A stretch of DNA of 64,000 nucleotides. Source: Mycolicibacterium sp. TUM20985. GTDB taxonomy: Bacteria > Actinomycetota > Actinomycetes > Mycobacteriales > Mycobacteriaceae. Of the stretch, positions 1 to 8,319 are shown one piece after another. The position numbers were made by a program, and so were the translations under genes. The notes under the pieces are model-generated. The model made no database searches. It saw only the letters and a list, made by a program, of their open reading frames with translations, and had not been told where the DNA came from. The stretch's first letter is position 1. Each line of letters starts with the position of its first letter. The stretch spans positions 4,712,001 to 4,776,000 of the forward strand of contig NZ_AP027291.1 in the NCBI RefSeq assembly GCF_030295745.1, written 5' to 3'.

Positions 1-1106
1 ACCGCCTCCAACGTGTCCGCGGTCTCGCCGGACTGCGAGATGGCGATCACCAGCGTGCTGCGGTCCAGCACGGGGTCGCGATAGCGGAACTCACTGGCGA
101 CTTCGACCTCGACGGGCAGCCGCGTCCAGTGCTCGATCGCGTACTTGGCCAGCAGCCCCGAGTGGTAGGCGGTACCGCACGCGACGATGAACACCTTGTC
201 GATTTCGCGGAGTTCCTGGTCACTGAGGCGCTGTTCGTCGAGCACGATGCGCCCGTCGACGAAGTGCCCGAGCAAGGTGTCGGCGACCGCGGCGGGCTGC
301 TCGGCGATCTCCTTGAGCATGAAGTAGTCGTAGCCGCCCTTCTCGGCGGCGGACAGATCCCAGTCGATGTGAAAGGGCCGGGCGGCGGCGTCGTCCCGGT
401 TGCCGTGGAAGTCGTAGATCTCGTATCCGTCGGCATGGATGACGACCGCCTGGTCCTGGCCCAGCTCGACGGCCTCGCGGGTGTGCTCGATGAACGCCGC
501 GACGTCGGAACCGATGAACATCTCGCCGTGCCCGACGCCGATCACCAGGGGCGTGGAGCGGCGGGCGGCCACGATCGTGTCCGGATCGTCGGCGCTGGCG
601 AACACCAGTGTGAAGTGGCCCTCCAGGCGCGGTAGGACTGCCATGACCGAGCCGACGAAGTCACCCGCGGTGGGTCCGTGGTGGTACTGCCAGGACACCA
701 GGTGCACGGCGACCTCGGTGTCGGTGTCACTCGCGAACTCGACGCCGGTGGCCTCCAACTCGGCACGCAGCGCGGTGAAGTTCTCGATGATGCCGTTGTG
801 GACGACGGCGATCTTGCCCGCCGCGTCGCGATGCGGGTGGGCATTGCGGTCCGTCGGCCTGCCGTGCGTGGCCCATCGGGTGTGGCCCATGCCGGTGTTG
901 CCCGTCAGACCCGCGGCGTCGGCCTCGGCGAGCGCAGCCTCGAGATTGGCGAGTCGACCGGCGCGTCTGTGCACCGCCATGCCTCCCGCGCCGTCCAGGA
1001 GAGCGACCCCCGACGAGTCGTAGCCGCGGTACTCCATCCGGCGGAGGGCGTCGACGACGATGTCGCGGGCCGGACGCTGCCCGACGTACCCGACGATTCC
1101 GCACAT
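1..1106 (-). CDS. glmS: Glutamine--fructose-6-phosphate aminotransferase (isomerizing), 3' part missing
   Basis: This enzyme makes glucosamine-6-phosphate from fructose-6-phosphate and glutamine, the first step towards UDP-GlcNAc for peptidoglycan. The protein begins MCGIVGYVGQ, so Cys2 becomes the N-terminal nucleophile of the class II glutaminase domain after Met removal. Typical glutaminase motifs follow (GHTRWATHG, HNGIIEN). The first SIS sugar-isomerase domain begins before the window edge and contains ISQSGETADT. About 368 residues of the roughly 620 expected are present; the C-terminal part lies outside the window. The downstream enzyme of the same pathway, glmM, is at 6.4-7.7 kb. A TACCCT -10-like box sits 8 nt upstream of the ATG, and there is no Shine-Dalgarno sequence, so the mRNA may be leaderless. 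Confidence 0.97.
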   Translation of the reverse strand, partial: MCGIVGYVGQRPARDIVVDALRRMEYRGYDSSGVALLDGAGGMAVHRRAGRLANLEAALAEADAAGLTGNTGMGHTRWATHGRPTDRNAHPHRDAAGKIAVVHNGIIENFTALRAELEATGVEFASDTDTEVAVHLVSWQYHHGPTAGDFVGSVMAVLPRLEGHFTLVFASADDPDTIVAARRSTPLVIGVGHGEMFIGSDVAAFIEHTREAVELGQDQAVVIHADGYEIYDFHGNRDDAAARPFHIDWDLSAAEKGGYDYFMLKEIAEQPAAVADTLLGHFVDGRIVLDEQRLSDQELREIDKVFIVACGTAYHSGLLAKYAIEHWTRLPVEVEVASEFRYRDPVLDRSTLVIAISQSGETADTLEA

Positions 1107-1114
1107 GACCAACC

Positions 1115-1156
1115 AGGGTAGTGCAGCCGCCGCACCCGACCCGTGTGAGCTACGGT
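1115..1156. promoter_or_regulatory. Divergent -10-like boxes between glmS and the hydrolase gene
   Basis: The 56 nt between the two start codons hold two TANNNT boxes facing away from each other. On the minus strand TACCCT (1120-1115) lies 8 nt before the glmS ATG. On the plus strand TACGGT (1151-1156) lies 6 nt before the GTG at 1163. Neither gene has a Shine-Dalgarno sequence. Spacing of this kind is what leaderless mycobacterial transcripts show. No convincing -35 hexamer is visible. This is inference from spacing only. Confidence 0.4.
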
Positions 1157-1162
1157 CATCGG

Positions 1163-2008
1163 GTGGCCAAGACGAAGAAACTCTTCGCTGCGTTGACCCG
1201 TCGGGGACCTCATCGCGTGCTCCGCGGTGACCTGGCCTTCGCCGGATTGCCGGGCATCGTGTACACCCCCGACTCGGGGATGAACCTGCCCGGCGTGGCG
1301 TTCGGTCACGACTGGCTGGCGAGCGCCGACCGCTATGCCGGGACGCTGGAGCACCTGGCGTCCTGGGGCATCGTCGCGGCCGCCCCGCACACCGAGACCA
1401 GCTTCGCGCCGTCGGTGCTCAACCTGGCCTTCGACCTGGGTACGACGCTCGACATCATCTCCGGCGTGCGACTCGGCCCGGGCAAGATCAGCGTGCACCC
1501 CACCAAGTTGGCGGTCGCGGGTCACGGTTTCGGTGGTTCGGCCGCCGTGTTCGCCGCGGCGGGCATGCCCGGCAGGCTGAAGACCGCCGTCGCCCTGTTC
1601 CCGACCTCCTCCAAACCGCCCGCCGTGCAGCCCGCGACGAGTCTGGCCATGCCGGGCCTCATCCTCGCCGATCCCGGCGATCCCATGTCGTTGCGGTCCA
1701 ACGCGGTGGAGCTGGCCCGGGCCTGGAAGCCAGCGACCCTGCGCACGATGAAGAACGTGACGGCCGGTGGACTGGTCGAAGGCCGCCGCCTTGCCCGCGT
1801 ATTCAAAATGCCCGGCGCCGACCGGGGCACTCAGAAGATCGTGCGCGCGCTCCTCACCGGCTACCTGCTGCACCAACTCACCGGCGACAAGACCTACCGG
1901 GACTTCTCCGACTCCGACCTGGCGCTGCCGAATGCCGAGGTCCTCGATCCGTTCTCCGACGATCCCATCGATCTGGAGAACAAGGTCGTCGCGCTGCTCA
2001 AGCCCTGA
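1163..2008 (+). CDS. Alpha/beta-hydrolase (dienelactone hydrolase/PAF-acetylhydrolase-like), nucleophile apparently lost; Rv3438-like
   Basis: A 281-residue protein with the layout of small alpha/beta hydrolases: a GVAFGHDW segment, HTETSF, the nucleophile-elbow region at residues 120-125, and LILADPGDPM. The elbow reads GHGFGG, so Gly122 stands where families with GHSxGG have the catalytic Ser; the codon is GGT. The protein may therefore be non-hydrolytic, or may use another residue. Its position beside glmS matches M. tuberculosis Rv3438, a conserved protein of unknown function. The GTG at 1163 is preferred over an upstream ATG at 1121 because MAKTKK gives a normal start and a TACGGT box lies 6 nt before it. 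The substrate is unknown. Confidence 0.8.
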   Translation: MAKTKKLFAALTRRGPHRVLRGDLAFAGLPGIVYTPDSGMNLPGVAFGHDWLASADRYAGTLEHLASWGIVAAAPHTETSFAPSVLNLAFDLGTTLDIISGVRLGPGKISVHPTKLAVAGHGFGGSAAVFAAAGMPGRLKTAVALFPTSSKPPAVQPATSLAMPGLILADPGDPMSLRSNAVELARAWKPATLRTMKNVTAGGLVEGRRLARVFKMPGADRGTQKIVRALLTGYLLHQLTGDKTYRDFSDSDLALPNAEVLDPFSDDPIDLENKVVALLKP

Positions 2009-2042
2009 CAGCCGCGTTCTTCGACGGTGATATAACTCCAGC

Positions 2043-3083
2043 ATGCGCACCGGAATCTTCCTGAGCTATGCCAGCGGCTTCCGGGAGGCAGCCGACCAGG
2101 TCGTCGAACTCGAGAAGTGCGGTGTCGACATCGCCCTCGTCGCCGAGGCCTACTCCTACGACGCCATCAGCCAGCTGGGGTACCTCGCCGCCAAGACGTC
2201 CACCATCGAGCTGGGTTCCGGCGTCGTGCCGATCTACAGCCGGACGCCGACACTGCTGGCGATGACGGCGGCCGGGATGGACTACGTCTCCGATGGGCGG
2301 TTCCGGCTCGGCATCGGCACCTCGGGCCCGCAGGTGGTGGAGGGCTTTCACGGCGTTCCGTTCGACGCCCCGATGGGCCGCACCCGCGAGGTCGTCGAGA
2401 TCTGCCGTCAGGTCTGGCGGCGCGAGAAGGTGCAGCACGACGGCAAGCACTACCAGATCCCGCTCCCCGCGGACCGCGGCACCGGACTGGGCAAGCCGCT
2501 CAAGCTCATCAATCATCCTGTCCGCGAACGTATTCCGATCACCATCGCCGCACTCGGACCTCAGAACGTGCAACTCACCGCGGAGATCGCCGAGGGGTGG
2601 CAGCCAGTGTTCTACTTCCCTGAGAGGGCCGACGACGTCTGGGGCGATGCGCTGCGCGCAGGCAATGCGAAGCGCGACCCAGCGCTGGGTCCGCTCGACG
2701 TGATGGTCTCGGCCAGCCTGGCCATCGGCGACGACGTCGACGACCGCCTGGCATGGGCGAAACCCCAACTGGCGCTGTACATCGGCGGTATGGGCGCCAG
2801 GGGCAAGAACTTCTACCACAACCTGGCCACCCGATACGGCTTCGGTGAGGTCGCCGACCGCATCCAGGACCTGTACCTCGCGGGCAAGAAGGAAGAAGCC
2901 ATCGCCGCGGTGCCCGACGAGTTGGTGCGCAACGTATCGCTGGTCGGCCCAAGCGGTTTCGTCAAGGAGCGACTGGCCGCCTACGCCGAAGCCGGGGTGA
3001 CCACGATGCTGGTGCATCCACTCACCGGTGACGACCGTGAAGCGGTGAAGTTCTGCGAGGAACTAGTCGCGCTGGCGCACTAG
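2043..3083 (+). CDS. LLM-class (luciferase-like) F420-dependent oxidoreductase, Rv3520c-like
   Basis: 346 residues with the TIM-barrel signature of the bacterial luciferase family: an N-terminal FLSYASGF strand, LGSGVVPIYSRTP, and the FRLGIGTSGPQVVEGFHG motif. In mycobacteria this class mostly uses coenzyme F420, so F420 use is inferred rather than shown. Length and sequence style resemble M. tuberculosis Rv3520c. The substrate is unknown. It lies 34 nt after the hydrolase gene and could be co-transcribed. However, a TATAAC box ends 6 nt before the ATG with no Shine-Dalgarno sequence, which suggests its own leaderless start. The 3' end faces the minus-strand gene ending at 3097. Confidence 0.88.
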   Translation: MRTGIFLSYASGFREAADQVVELEKCGVDIALVAEAYSYDAISQLGYLAAKTSTIELGSGVVPIYSRTPTLLAMTAAGMDYVSDGRFRLGIGTSGPQVVEGFHGVPFDAPMGRTREVVEICRQVWRREKVQHDGKHYQIPLPADRGTGLGKPLKLINHPVRERIPITIAALGPQNVQLTAEIAEGWQPVFYFPERADDVWGDALRAGNAKRDPALGPLDVMVSASLAIGDDVDDRLAWAKPQLALYIGGMGARGKNFYHNLATRYGFGEVADRIQDLYLAGKKEEAIAAVPDELVRNVSLVGPSGFVKERLAAYAEAGVTTMLVHPLTGDDREAVKFCEELVALAH

Positions 3084-3096
3084 CCAGGACCGTCGG

Positions 3097-4467
3097 CTAC
3101 TCCCCCACCTGGGGCAGTTCGTCGGCGGCGATCTCGCACGGGGTTGGCTCCTCCGCCTCCAGTGGCGGGTCGACCACCGGGGCGGGCGCCACCTCAGCTG
3201 GTGCGGGGACCGGAGTCGACACCGGCTCCGCTGGCGGAAGTGGTTCGGGCGCAGGCGTGTTCACGGTCTCCTCGCTCGGTTCTTCGGGTTCGTCGGCGGG
3301 CTTGGCCTCATCGTCCTCGGTCGGGTCCACGGGCTCGCCATCGTCCGCGGGTTCGTCGGCGGCGGGCTCATCCTCGGCATCGGTCGGATCGGTGAGCTCG
3401 TCGGCACCCGGTAGTTTCTCATCCGTCGAACCGACCAGACTGCCGATGAGGTCGGCCAACTGCTGCCCGAAGCCCGAAATACCAGAGCCCAGGCTCGACG
3501 CGCCCGCGCCGAGGTCACCCGTCGACGGCACCGACGGCATCGCCGGTGCGACGGGAAGGGACGCCGGCACCGATGGGGCAGGCTCCGCGAGGGGCACCGC
3601 CGCTGCGGGCGCCGGACCCGACGACGCTGCGGCCGGAGTCATGGCGGCAGGAGCGGGAACGGCGGCGGCAGCGAGAGCCGGCGGGGCGGCCGCCGCCGGA
3701 ACGGTGTGGACGGGCGCCATCGCGGTGCCCTGGGCGTCGGTCGCTCTGACGTAGCCGGCCGGTCGTGGGCCGATATCGCCGGGGACGCCGAACGTCGCGC
3801 GCGGTGCGGAGGCCAGATCCGCGAGGGCCGCGTCGTAGGCGGCATTGATCGACGCGACGGCGGTCCGCATCGCAGCCAGCCAGTTCGACCCGACCTCGAC
3901 GTCGACGAAGGGCTTCACCTGCAACTCGATCAACTCGCTGGCGGCCGCGAGATCGCCGACACCGGTCGTCACCGTCTTCGCGGCGGTCAGCCACTCGGCG
4001 CGCTGCGCCGCCGACCTGTCCTCGACGGTCTCAGTGGCAACCACCCTGGCGTCCACGGCCCGCCATAGTGCGTCCCGAAGCGTCGCCGCGCCGTCCGCCG
4101 CCGTCCGCACCGCCGCGCTCACCGCAGAGGCCGCTTCCCCTGTGCGCCAGAAGAATTGGTGCGCCGCGGCCGAGCCCCCACCGGACCACGCCGACGACAG
4201 CGCCGAGGCCAGGTCGGCGTGACACCGCGCGGCCTCCTCGGCGGCCGACGCCGCCACCGACAGCGTGGCGTGATCGGCCTCCAAGGCGTGCAGGTCCATG
4301 CCCTCCTCGCTGCCGTACCAGTCACGTACCTGGGCGACGTGCATCGTCAGGTCCCGATGTTGATAGCCGAGCCGACGACACGCCGCGATGTACTCCTCGA
4401 CGTCGTCGATGGCGGGCCGTCCCTCGGCGAGCCGGGCGTCCACGTCGTAGGGGTTGGCCACCGTCAC
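3097..4467 (-). CDS. Alanine/proline-rich protein with WxG-like helical N-terminal region; Rv3439c-like
   Basis: The first ~230 of 456 residues look alpha-helical and contain a WSGG (WxG-type) turn near residue 94. A low-complexity Ala/Pro tract follows, then a Gly-rich amphipathic stretch (SGISGFGQQLADL), then an acidic Pro/Glu/Asp tail. This architecture recalls type VII-secreted mycobacterial proteins such as EspB- or PPE-like factors. No enzymatic domain is visible. Its GTG start overlaps the stop of the EspC-like gene by 4 nt (GTGA), so the two are translationally linked. Position next to glmS matches Rv3439c of M. tuberculosis, annotated only as alanine- and proline-rich. Secretion is inferred from context. 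Confidence 0.75.
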   Translation of the reverse strand: MTVANPYDVDARLAEGRPAIDDVEEYIAACRRLGYQHRDLTMHVAQVRDWYGSEEGMDLHALEADHATLSVAASAAEEAARCHADLASALSSAWSGGGSAAAHQFFWRTGEAASAVSAAVRTAADGAATLRDALWRAVDARVVATETVEDRSAAQRAEWLTAAKTVTTGVGDLAAASELIELQVKPFVDVEVGSNWLAAMRTAVASINAAYDAALADLASAPRATFGVPGDIGPRPAGYVRATDAQGTAMAPVHTVPAAAAPPALAAAAVPAPAAMTPAAASSGPAPAAAVPLAEPAPSVPASLPVAPAMPSVPSTGDLGAGASSLGSGISGFGQQLADLIGSLVGSTDEKLPGADELTDPTDAEDEPAADEPADDGEPVDPTEDDEAKPADEPEEPSEETVNTPAPEPLPPAEPVSTPVPAPAEVAPAPVVDPPLEAEEPTPCEIAADELPQVGE

Positions 4468-4769
4468 CCCAGCCGAGCCGCGCCGCGCACATCGGCGTCG
4501 ACGTAGCGGGCACCGGAAACCCTCAGCGCAGCTGCGATCTCACGCATCGCCCGGCCCCACACGTGCATTTGGTCGACGACGTCGTCGACGGCTCGCCGGA
4601 GCGCTTCGCCGCGTTCGGCGTAGTCACGGCCCGCGTGGCCGGCGCCGAAGGTCAGCCGGTCCAGACGGTCTCTGGCGATCCCCTCGACGACGTCGGCGAC
4701 CGCGTCGCACCTGCTGGCCACGTCGAGCAGCGCCCCGACGTCCACGTGAGCCGACTCATTTCGTTCCAT
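4464..4769 (-). CDS. EspC/DUF2580-like small type VII secretion-associated protein; Rv3440c-like
   Basis: A 101-residue helical protein that begins MERNESAHVDVGALL, continues with an Asp/Ala-rich helical hairpin, and ends in AAALRVSGARYVDAD. The last element contains YVDAD, which fits the YxxxD/E type VII export signal after a helix. The pattern resembles the EspC family of excreted virulence factors. It is the first gene of a two-gene unit with the 456-residue WxG-like protein (4-nt overlap), so the two may be secreted as partners. No biochemical role is known to me. The ATG at 4769 gives the conserved-looking N-terminus. Confidence 0.72.
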   Translation of the reverse strand: MERNESAHVDVGALLDVASRCDAVADVVEGIARDRLDRLTFGAGHAGRDYAERGEALRRAVDDVVDQMHVWGRAMREIAAALRVSGARYVDADVRGAARLG

Positions 4770-4820
4770 ACCGGGTTATGACGCGGCAGGCGGCCGTCCG
4801 GTTCCCTCGAGGCGTGAGCT

Positions 4821-6338
4821 CTATTCGACGTCGACCCAGTCGAGTGTGCGCTGCACCGCCTTCTGCCAGCCCGCATAACCGGACGCCCGCTGGTCGTCGT
4901 CCCAGGACGGCGTCCAGCGCTCGTCCTCCTGCCAATTGGCCCGCAGATCGTCGGGGTCGTCCCAGAAGCCGACCGCCAGCCCCGCCGCGTACGCGGCGCC
5001 GAGGGCCGTCGTCTCGGCCACCTGTGGCTTGATCACGTCGACACCGAGAACGTCGGCCTGGATCTGCATGCACAGCCTGTTCGCGGTGATCCCGCCGTCC
5101 ACCTTCAACACCTCGAGGTGCACACCGGAGTCCGCCTCCATGGCATCGACGACGTCGCGACTCTGATAGCAGATGGCCTCCAACGTCGCCCGCGCCACGT
5201 GGGCGTTGGTGTTGAACCGTGACAGTCCCACGATGGCGCCGCGGGCATCGGACCGCCAGTAGGGCGCGAACAGGCCAGAGAAGGCGGGTACGAAGTACAC
5301 CCCGCCGTTGTCCTCGACCTGCCTGGCGAGCGACTCACTGTGCTCGGCGCCGCTGATGATGCCGAGCTGATCGCGCAGCCACTGCACGGCCGAGCCCGTG
5401 ACGGCGATCGAACCCTCAAGGGCATAAACGGGTTTCGCGTCACCGAAGCGGTAGCAGACGGTGGTGAGCAAACCGTTCTCCGAGCGGACGATCTTCTCAC
5501 CGGTGTTGAGCAGCAGGAAGTTTCCCGTCCCGTAGGTGTTCTTGGCCTCACCGGGTGCCAGGCACACCTGCCCGACCATCGCCGCCTGCTGGTCGCCGAG
5601 GATGCCGGTGATCGGCACCTCGCCACCCAACGGCCCGGTGTCCAGGGTCGTGCCGTAGGGCTCGGGCGAGGATGACGGCACGATCGTTGGCAGCATCTGG
5701 CGCGGAATGTCGAAGAACGACAACAACTCATCGTCCCAGTCCAGGGTCTCGAGGTCCATCAGCATGGTCCGGCTGGCGTTGGTCACGTCGGTGACGTGCA
5801 CGCCGCCGCGCGGGCCGCCGGTCAGATTCCACACCACCCAGCTGTCGCTGGTGCCGAAGAGTGCCTCACCGCGCTCGGCGGCCTCGCGCACACCGTCGAC
5901 GTTCTCCAGGATCCACTGCACTTTCGCGGCGGAGAAGTAGGTCGCCGGCGGCAAACCGGCCCGGTGGCGGATCACGTCGCCACGGCCGTCGCGGTCCAGC
6001 GCCGAGGCGATGCGGTCGGTGCGGGTGTCCTGCCAGACGATGGCGTTGTAGTACGGCCGGCCGGTCCGCTTGTTCCAGACCAGGGCCGTCTCACGCTGAT
6101 TGGTGATGCCGAGCGCGCACAGGTCACTCGCCTGCAGCTTGGTGTTGTTGAGCGCCGACATGAGAACCGCGGCGGTCCGCTCCCAGATCTCGACGGGGTT
6201 GTGCTCCACCCAGCCCGCCTTCGGCAGGATCTGCTCGTGCTCGAGCTGGTGTCTGCCGACCTCGGCACCGTCGTGGTCGAAGATCATTGCCCGGGTACTG
6301 GTGGTGCCCTGGTCGATCGCAGCGACGAACTCAGTCAA
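4821..6338 (-). CDS. glpK: Glycerol kinase
   Basis: Phosphorylates glycerol to sn-glycerol-3-phosphate with ATP in the cytosol. The 505-residue protein has the FGGY-family N-terminal nucleotide site (AAIDQGTTSTRAMIFD), the EQILPKAGWVEHNP segment, the substrate motif NQRET, and C-terminal LKVDGGITANRLCMQIQAD. Length is normal for GlpK. It starts with TTG, preceded by a GGGGAG ribosome site, and lies 14 nt after the glmM stop, so it is probably the distal gene of the rplM-rpsI-glmM group. In M. tuberculosis glpK is, from memory, at a different locus (Rv3696c), so the position here is a lineage difference. Confidence 0.95.
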   Translation of the reverse strand: MTEFVAAIDQGTTSTRAMIFDHDGAEVGRHQLEHEQILPKAGWVEHNPVEIWERTAAVLMSALNNTKLQASDLCALGITNQRETALVWNKRTGRPYYNAIVWQDTRTDRIASALDRDGRGDVIRHRAGLPPATYFSAAKVQWILENVDGVREAAERGEALFGTSDSWVVWNLTGGPRGGVHVTDVTNASRTMLMDLETLDWDDELLSFFDIPRQMLPTIVPSSSPEPYGTTLDTGPLGGEVPITGILGDQQAAMVGQVCLAPGEAKNTYGTGNFLLLNTGEKIVRSENGLLTTVCYRFGDAKPVYALEGSIAVTGSAVQWLRDQLGIISGAEHSESLARQVEDNGGVYFVPAFSGLFAPYWRSDARGAIVGLSRFNTNAHVARATLEAICYQSRDVVDAMEADSGVHLEVLKVDGGITANRLCMQIQADVLGVDVIKPQVAETTALGAAYAAGLAVGFWDDPDDLRANWQEDERWTPSWDDDQRASGYAGWQKAVQRTLDWVDVE

Positions 6339-6352
6339 CGGTGCTCCCCTAC

Positions 6353-7687
6353 CTATCGTTGTTCGCTCACCGAATCCGCGACGCGCGAGGCGAGCAGTCG
6401 TGCGGTGTCCTCATCGGCGGCCTCGACCATGACCCGAACCACCTGTTCGGTTCCGGAGGGCCGCAACAGAATTCGACCGGTGTCACCGAGTTCCGCCTCC
6501 GCCTCGGCCACCGCGGACTGCACCGACGGCGCCTCGGCGACGGTGGCCTTGTCCGCCACCTCGACGTTGATCAGCACCTGGGGGAGTGTCCGCATGGGCG
6601 CGGCCAAGACCGCCAGCGTCGAGCGGGTCTGGGCCATGCGTGCCATCAGGCGCAGTCCGGTGGCGATCCCGTCGCCGGTCGTCCCGAGCGAGGGCATCAC
6701 GATGTGGCCGGACTGTTCCCCGCCGAGTGAATACGCCCCGGCGCGAAGCTCTTCCAGCACGTACCTGTCGCCGACGGCGGTGGTCCGGACCTCGATACCC
6801 TCGTCCCGCATCGCGATGTGCAGACCCAGATTGCTCATCACGGTGGCGACCAGGGTGTTCGACGCCAGCTCTCCGGCATCGCGCATGGCCAGCGCGAGGA
6901 TGACCATGATGGCGTCGCCGTCGACGACCTGTCCCCCGGCGTCGACGGCGAGGCAGCGGTCGGCGTCACCGTCGTGAGCCAGGCCCAGATCTGCGCCATG
7001 GGTCAGCACGGCGTGCTGCAGAACGTCCATGTGCGTCGACCCGCAGCCGTCATTGATGTTGAGCCCGTTGGGTTCTGCGTTGATCGCAATGACCTTGGCG
7101 CCGGCGGCGCGGTAGGCCAGGGGCGCCGCGATCGACGCAGCACCGTGCGCGCAGTCCACGACGACGGTCACTCCGTCGAGCGGTGCGGGGGCGGCCGTGG
7201 CCACGTGCCGGAGGTAGCGCTCGAGCGCGTCGCCGGCGTCGAGCACCCGGCCGATGCCCGCGCCGACCGGTCGGTGGCCGGGTCCGGCGCCGAGGAGTTC
7301 TTCGATGCGGTCCTCGGCAGCGTCGTCGAGCTTGTGGCCGCCGGGTCCGAAGATCTTGATGCCGTTGTCCGGCATCGGATTGTGCGACGCCGAGATCATC
7401 ACGCCGAACTCGGCGCGGTAGACGCCGGTCAGATGCGCGACGGCCGGGGTCGGTAGGACCCCCACTCGCAGAACGTCGACGCCCTCACTGGTGATACCGG
7501 CGATGACCGCAGCTTCGAGCATCTCGCCGCTGGCCCGCGGATCACGCCCGACGACGGCCACTCGGCGCTGACTGCCGGAGGTGCCCAGTCGACGCGCCGC
7601 GGCCGAGCCGAGCGCGAGGGCCAACTCGGCGGTCAGATCGGTGTTGGCGACACCGCGCACACCATCGGTGCCAAACAGTCGACCCAT
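6353..7687 (-). CDS. glmM: Phosphoglucosamine mutase
   Basis: Interconverts glucosamine-6-phosphate and glucosamine-1-phosphate, the step after GlmS in UDP-GlcNAc synthesis. The 444-residue protein opens with GRLFGTDGVRG and carries the phosphoserine loop MISASHNPMPDNG, the Mg-binding DGDADRC motif, the sugar-binding GGEQSGH loop and the phosphate-binding RPSGTEQ loop. All core residues are present. A strong AGGAGG ribosome site lies upstream. It follows rplM-rpsI on the same strand after an 89-nt gap and precedes glpK by 14 nt. Confidence 0.97.
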   Translation of the reverse strand: MGRLFGTDGVRGVANTDLTAELALALGSAAARRLGTSGSQRRVAVVGRDPRASGEMLEAAVIAGITSEGVDVLRVGVLPTPAVAHLTGVYRAEFGVMISASHNPMPDNGIKIFGPGGHKLDDAAEDRIEELLGAGPGHRPVGAGIGRVLDAGDALERYLRHVATAAPAPLDGVTVVVDCAHGAASIAAPLAYRAAGAKVIAINAEPNGLNINDGCGSTHMDVLQHAVLTHGADLGLAHDGDADRCLAVDAGGQVVDGDAIMVILALAMRDAGELASNTLVATVMSNLGLHIAMRDEGIEVRTTAVGDRYVLEELRAGAYSLGGEQSGHIVMPSLGTTGDGIATGLRLMARMAQTRSTLAVLAAPMRTLPQVLINVEVADKATVAEAPSVQSAVAEAEAELGDTGRILLRPSGTEQVVRVMVEAADEDTARLLASRVADSVSEQR

Positions 7688-7776
7688 GCCCCTCCTAGAT
7701 AGACCGAGAGCAGTGCACGGCCGGACGTCGAAACGGTCCAGCCGCGCACTGCTCGCGGGTCAGCAATTCTCGAGGA

Positions 7777-8319
7777 TCAGCGCTTGCTGTACTGAGGCGC
7801 CTTGCGGGCCTTCTTCAGACCGTACTTCTTGCGCTCGATGGCACGCGGGTCACGCGTGAGGAAGCCGGCCTTCTTCAGGGGCGGCCGGTCCTCGGGCTGC
7901 ACGATGATGAGCGCGCGGGCGATGGCCAGACGCAGCGCGCCCGCCTGTCCGGACGGGCCGCCACCATCGAGGTGGGCGAAGATGTCGACCGTGTCGAGCC
8001 GGTCGACGAGCACCAGCGGCGCCTTGATGAGCTGCTGGTGCACCTTGTTCGGGAAGTACTCCTCCAGGCTGCGGCCGTCGAGGGTGAACTTGCCGGTGCC
8101 CGGAGTCAGGCGGACCCGGACCACGGCCTCCTTGCGGCGGCCGACGGTCTGCACGGGACGGTCGAGCAGCAGCGGCTCGCGGGCCGGGGCCTCGTCCTCC
8201 GCTGCGGTCTCGACGACGTCCACGGTCTCGGCGCCTTCCGGTGCCGCGATCTCCGCCTCGTCGATCTCGGTCGGTTCGGTCACGTCAGTCGTTTCGGTCA
8301 CGTCGGTCGTCTCGGTCAC
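7777..8319 (-). CDS. rpsI: 30S ribosomal protein S9 with long acidic N-terminal extension
   Basis: The S9 fold begins near residue 55 (VQTVGRRKEAVVRVRL) and ends in the conserved basic tail KKARKAPQYSKR, which reaches the ribosomal P site. Before it lies a ~50-residue acidic extension that begins with repeats of TETTDV and is rich in Glu, Asp, Ala and Thr. The GTG start at 8319 overlaps the rplM stop by 4 nt (GTGA), which decides this start over longer in-frame readings. Coupled translation with rplM is expected. The protein has 180 residues; the M. tuberculosis protein is, as I recall, about 151, so the extension is longer here. Confidence 0.95.
   Translation of the reverse strand: MTETTDVTETTDVTEPTEIDEAEIAAPEGAETVDVVETAAEDEAPAREPLLLDRPVQTVGRRKEAVVRVRLTPGTGKFTLDGRSLEEYFPNKVHQQLIKAPLVLVDRLDTVDIFAHLDGGGPSGQAGALRLAIARALIIVQPEDRPPLKKAGFLTRDPRAIERKKYGLKKARKAPQYSKR

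Noticed and set aside
1..1162. A possible glmS ribozyme or riboswitch upstream of glmS
   Set aside because: Only 56 nt separate glmS from the divergent gene, and a -10 box lies 8 nt from the ATG; no space for the ribozyme.
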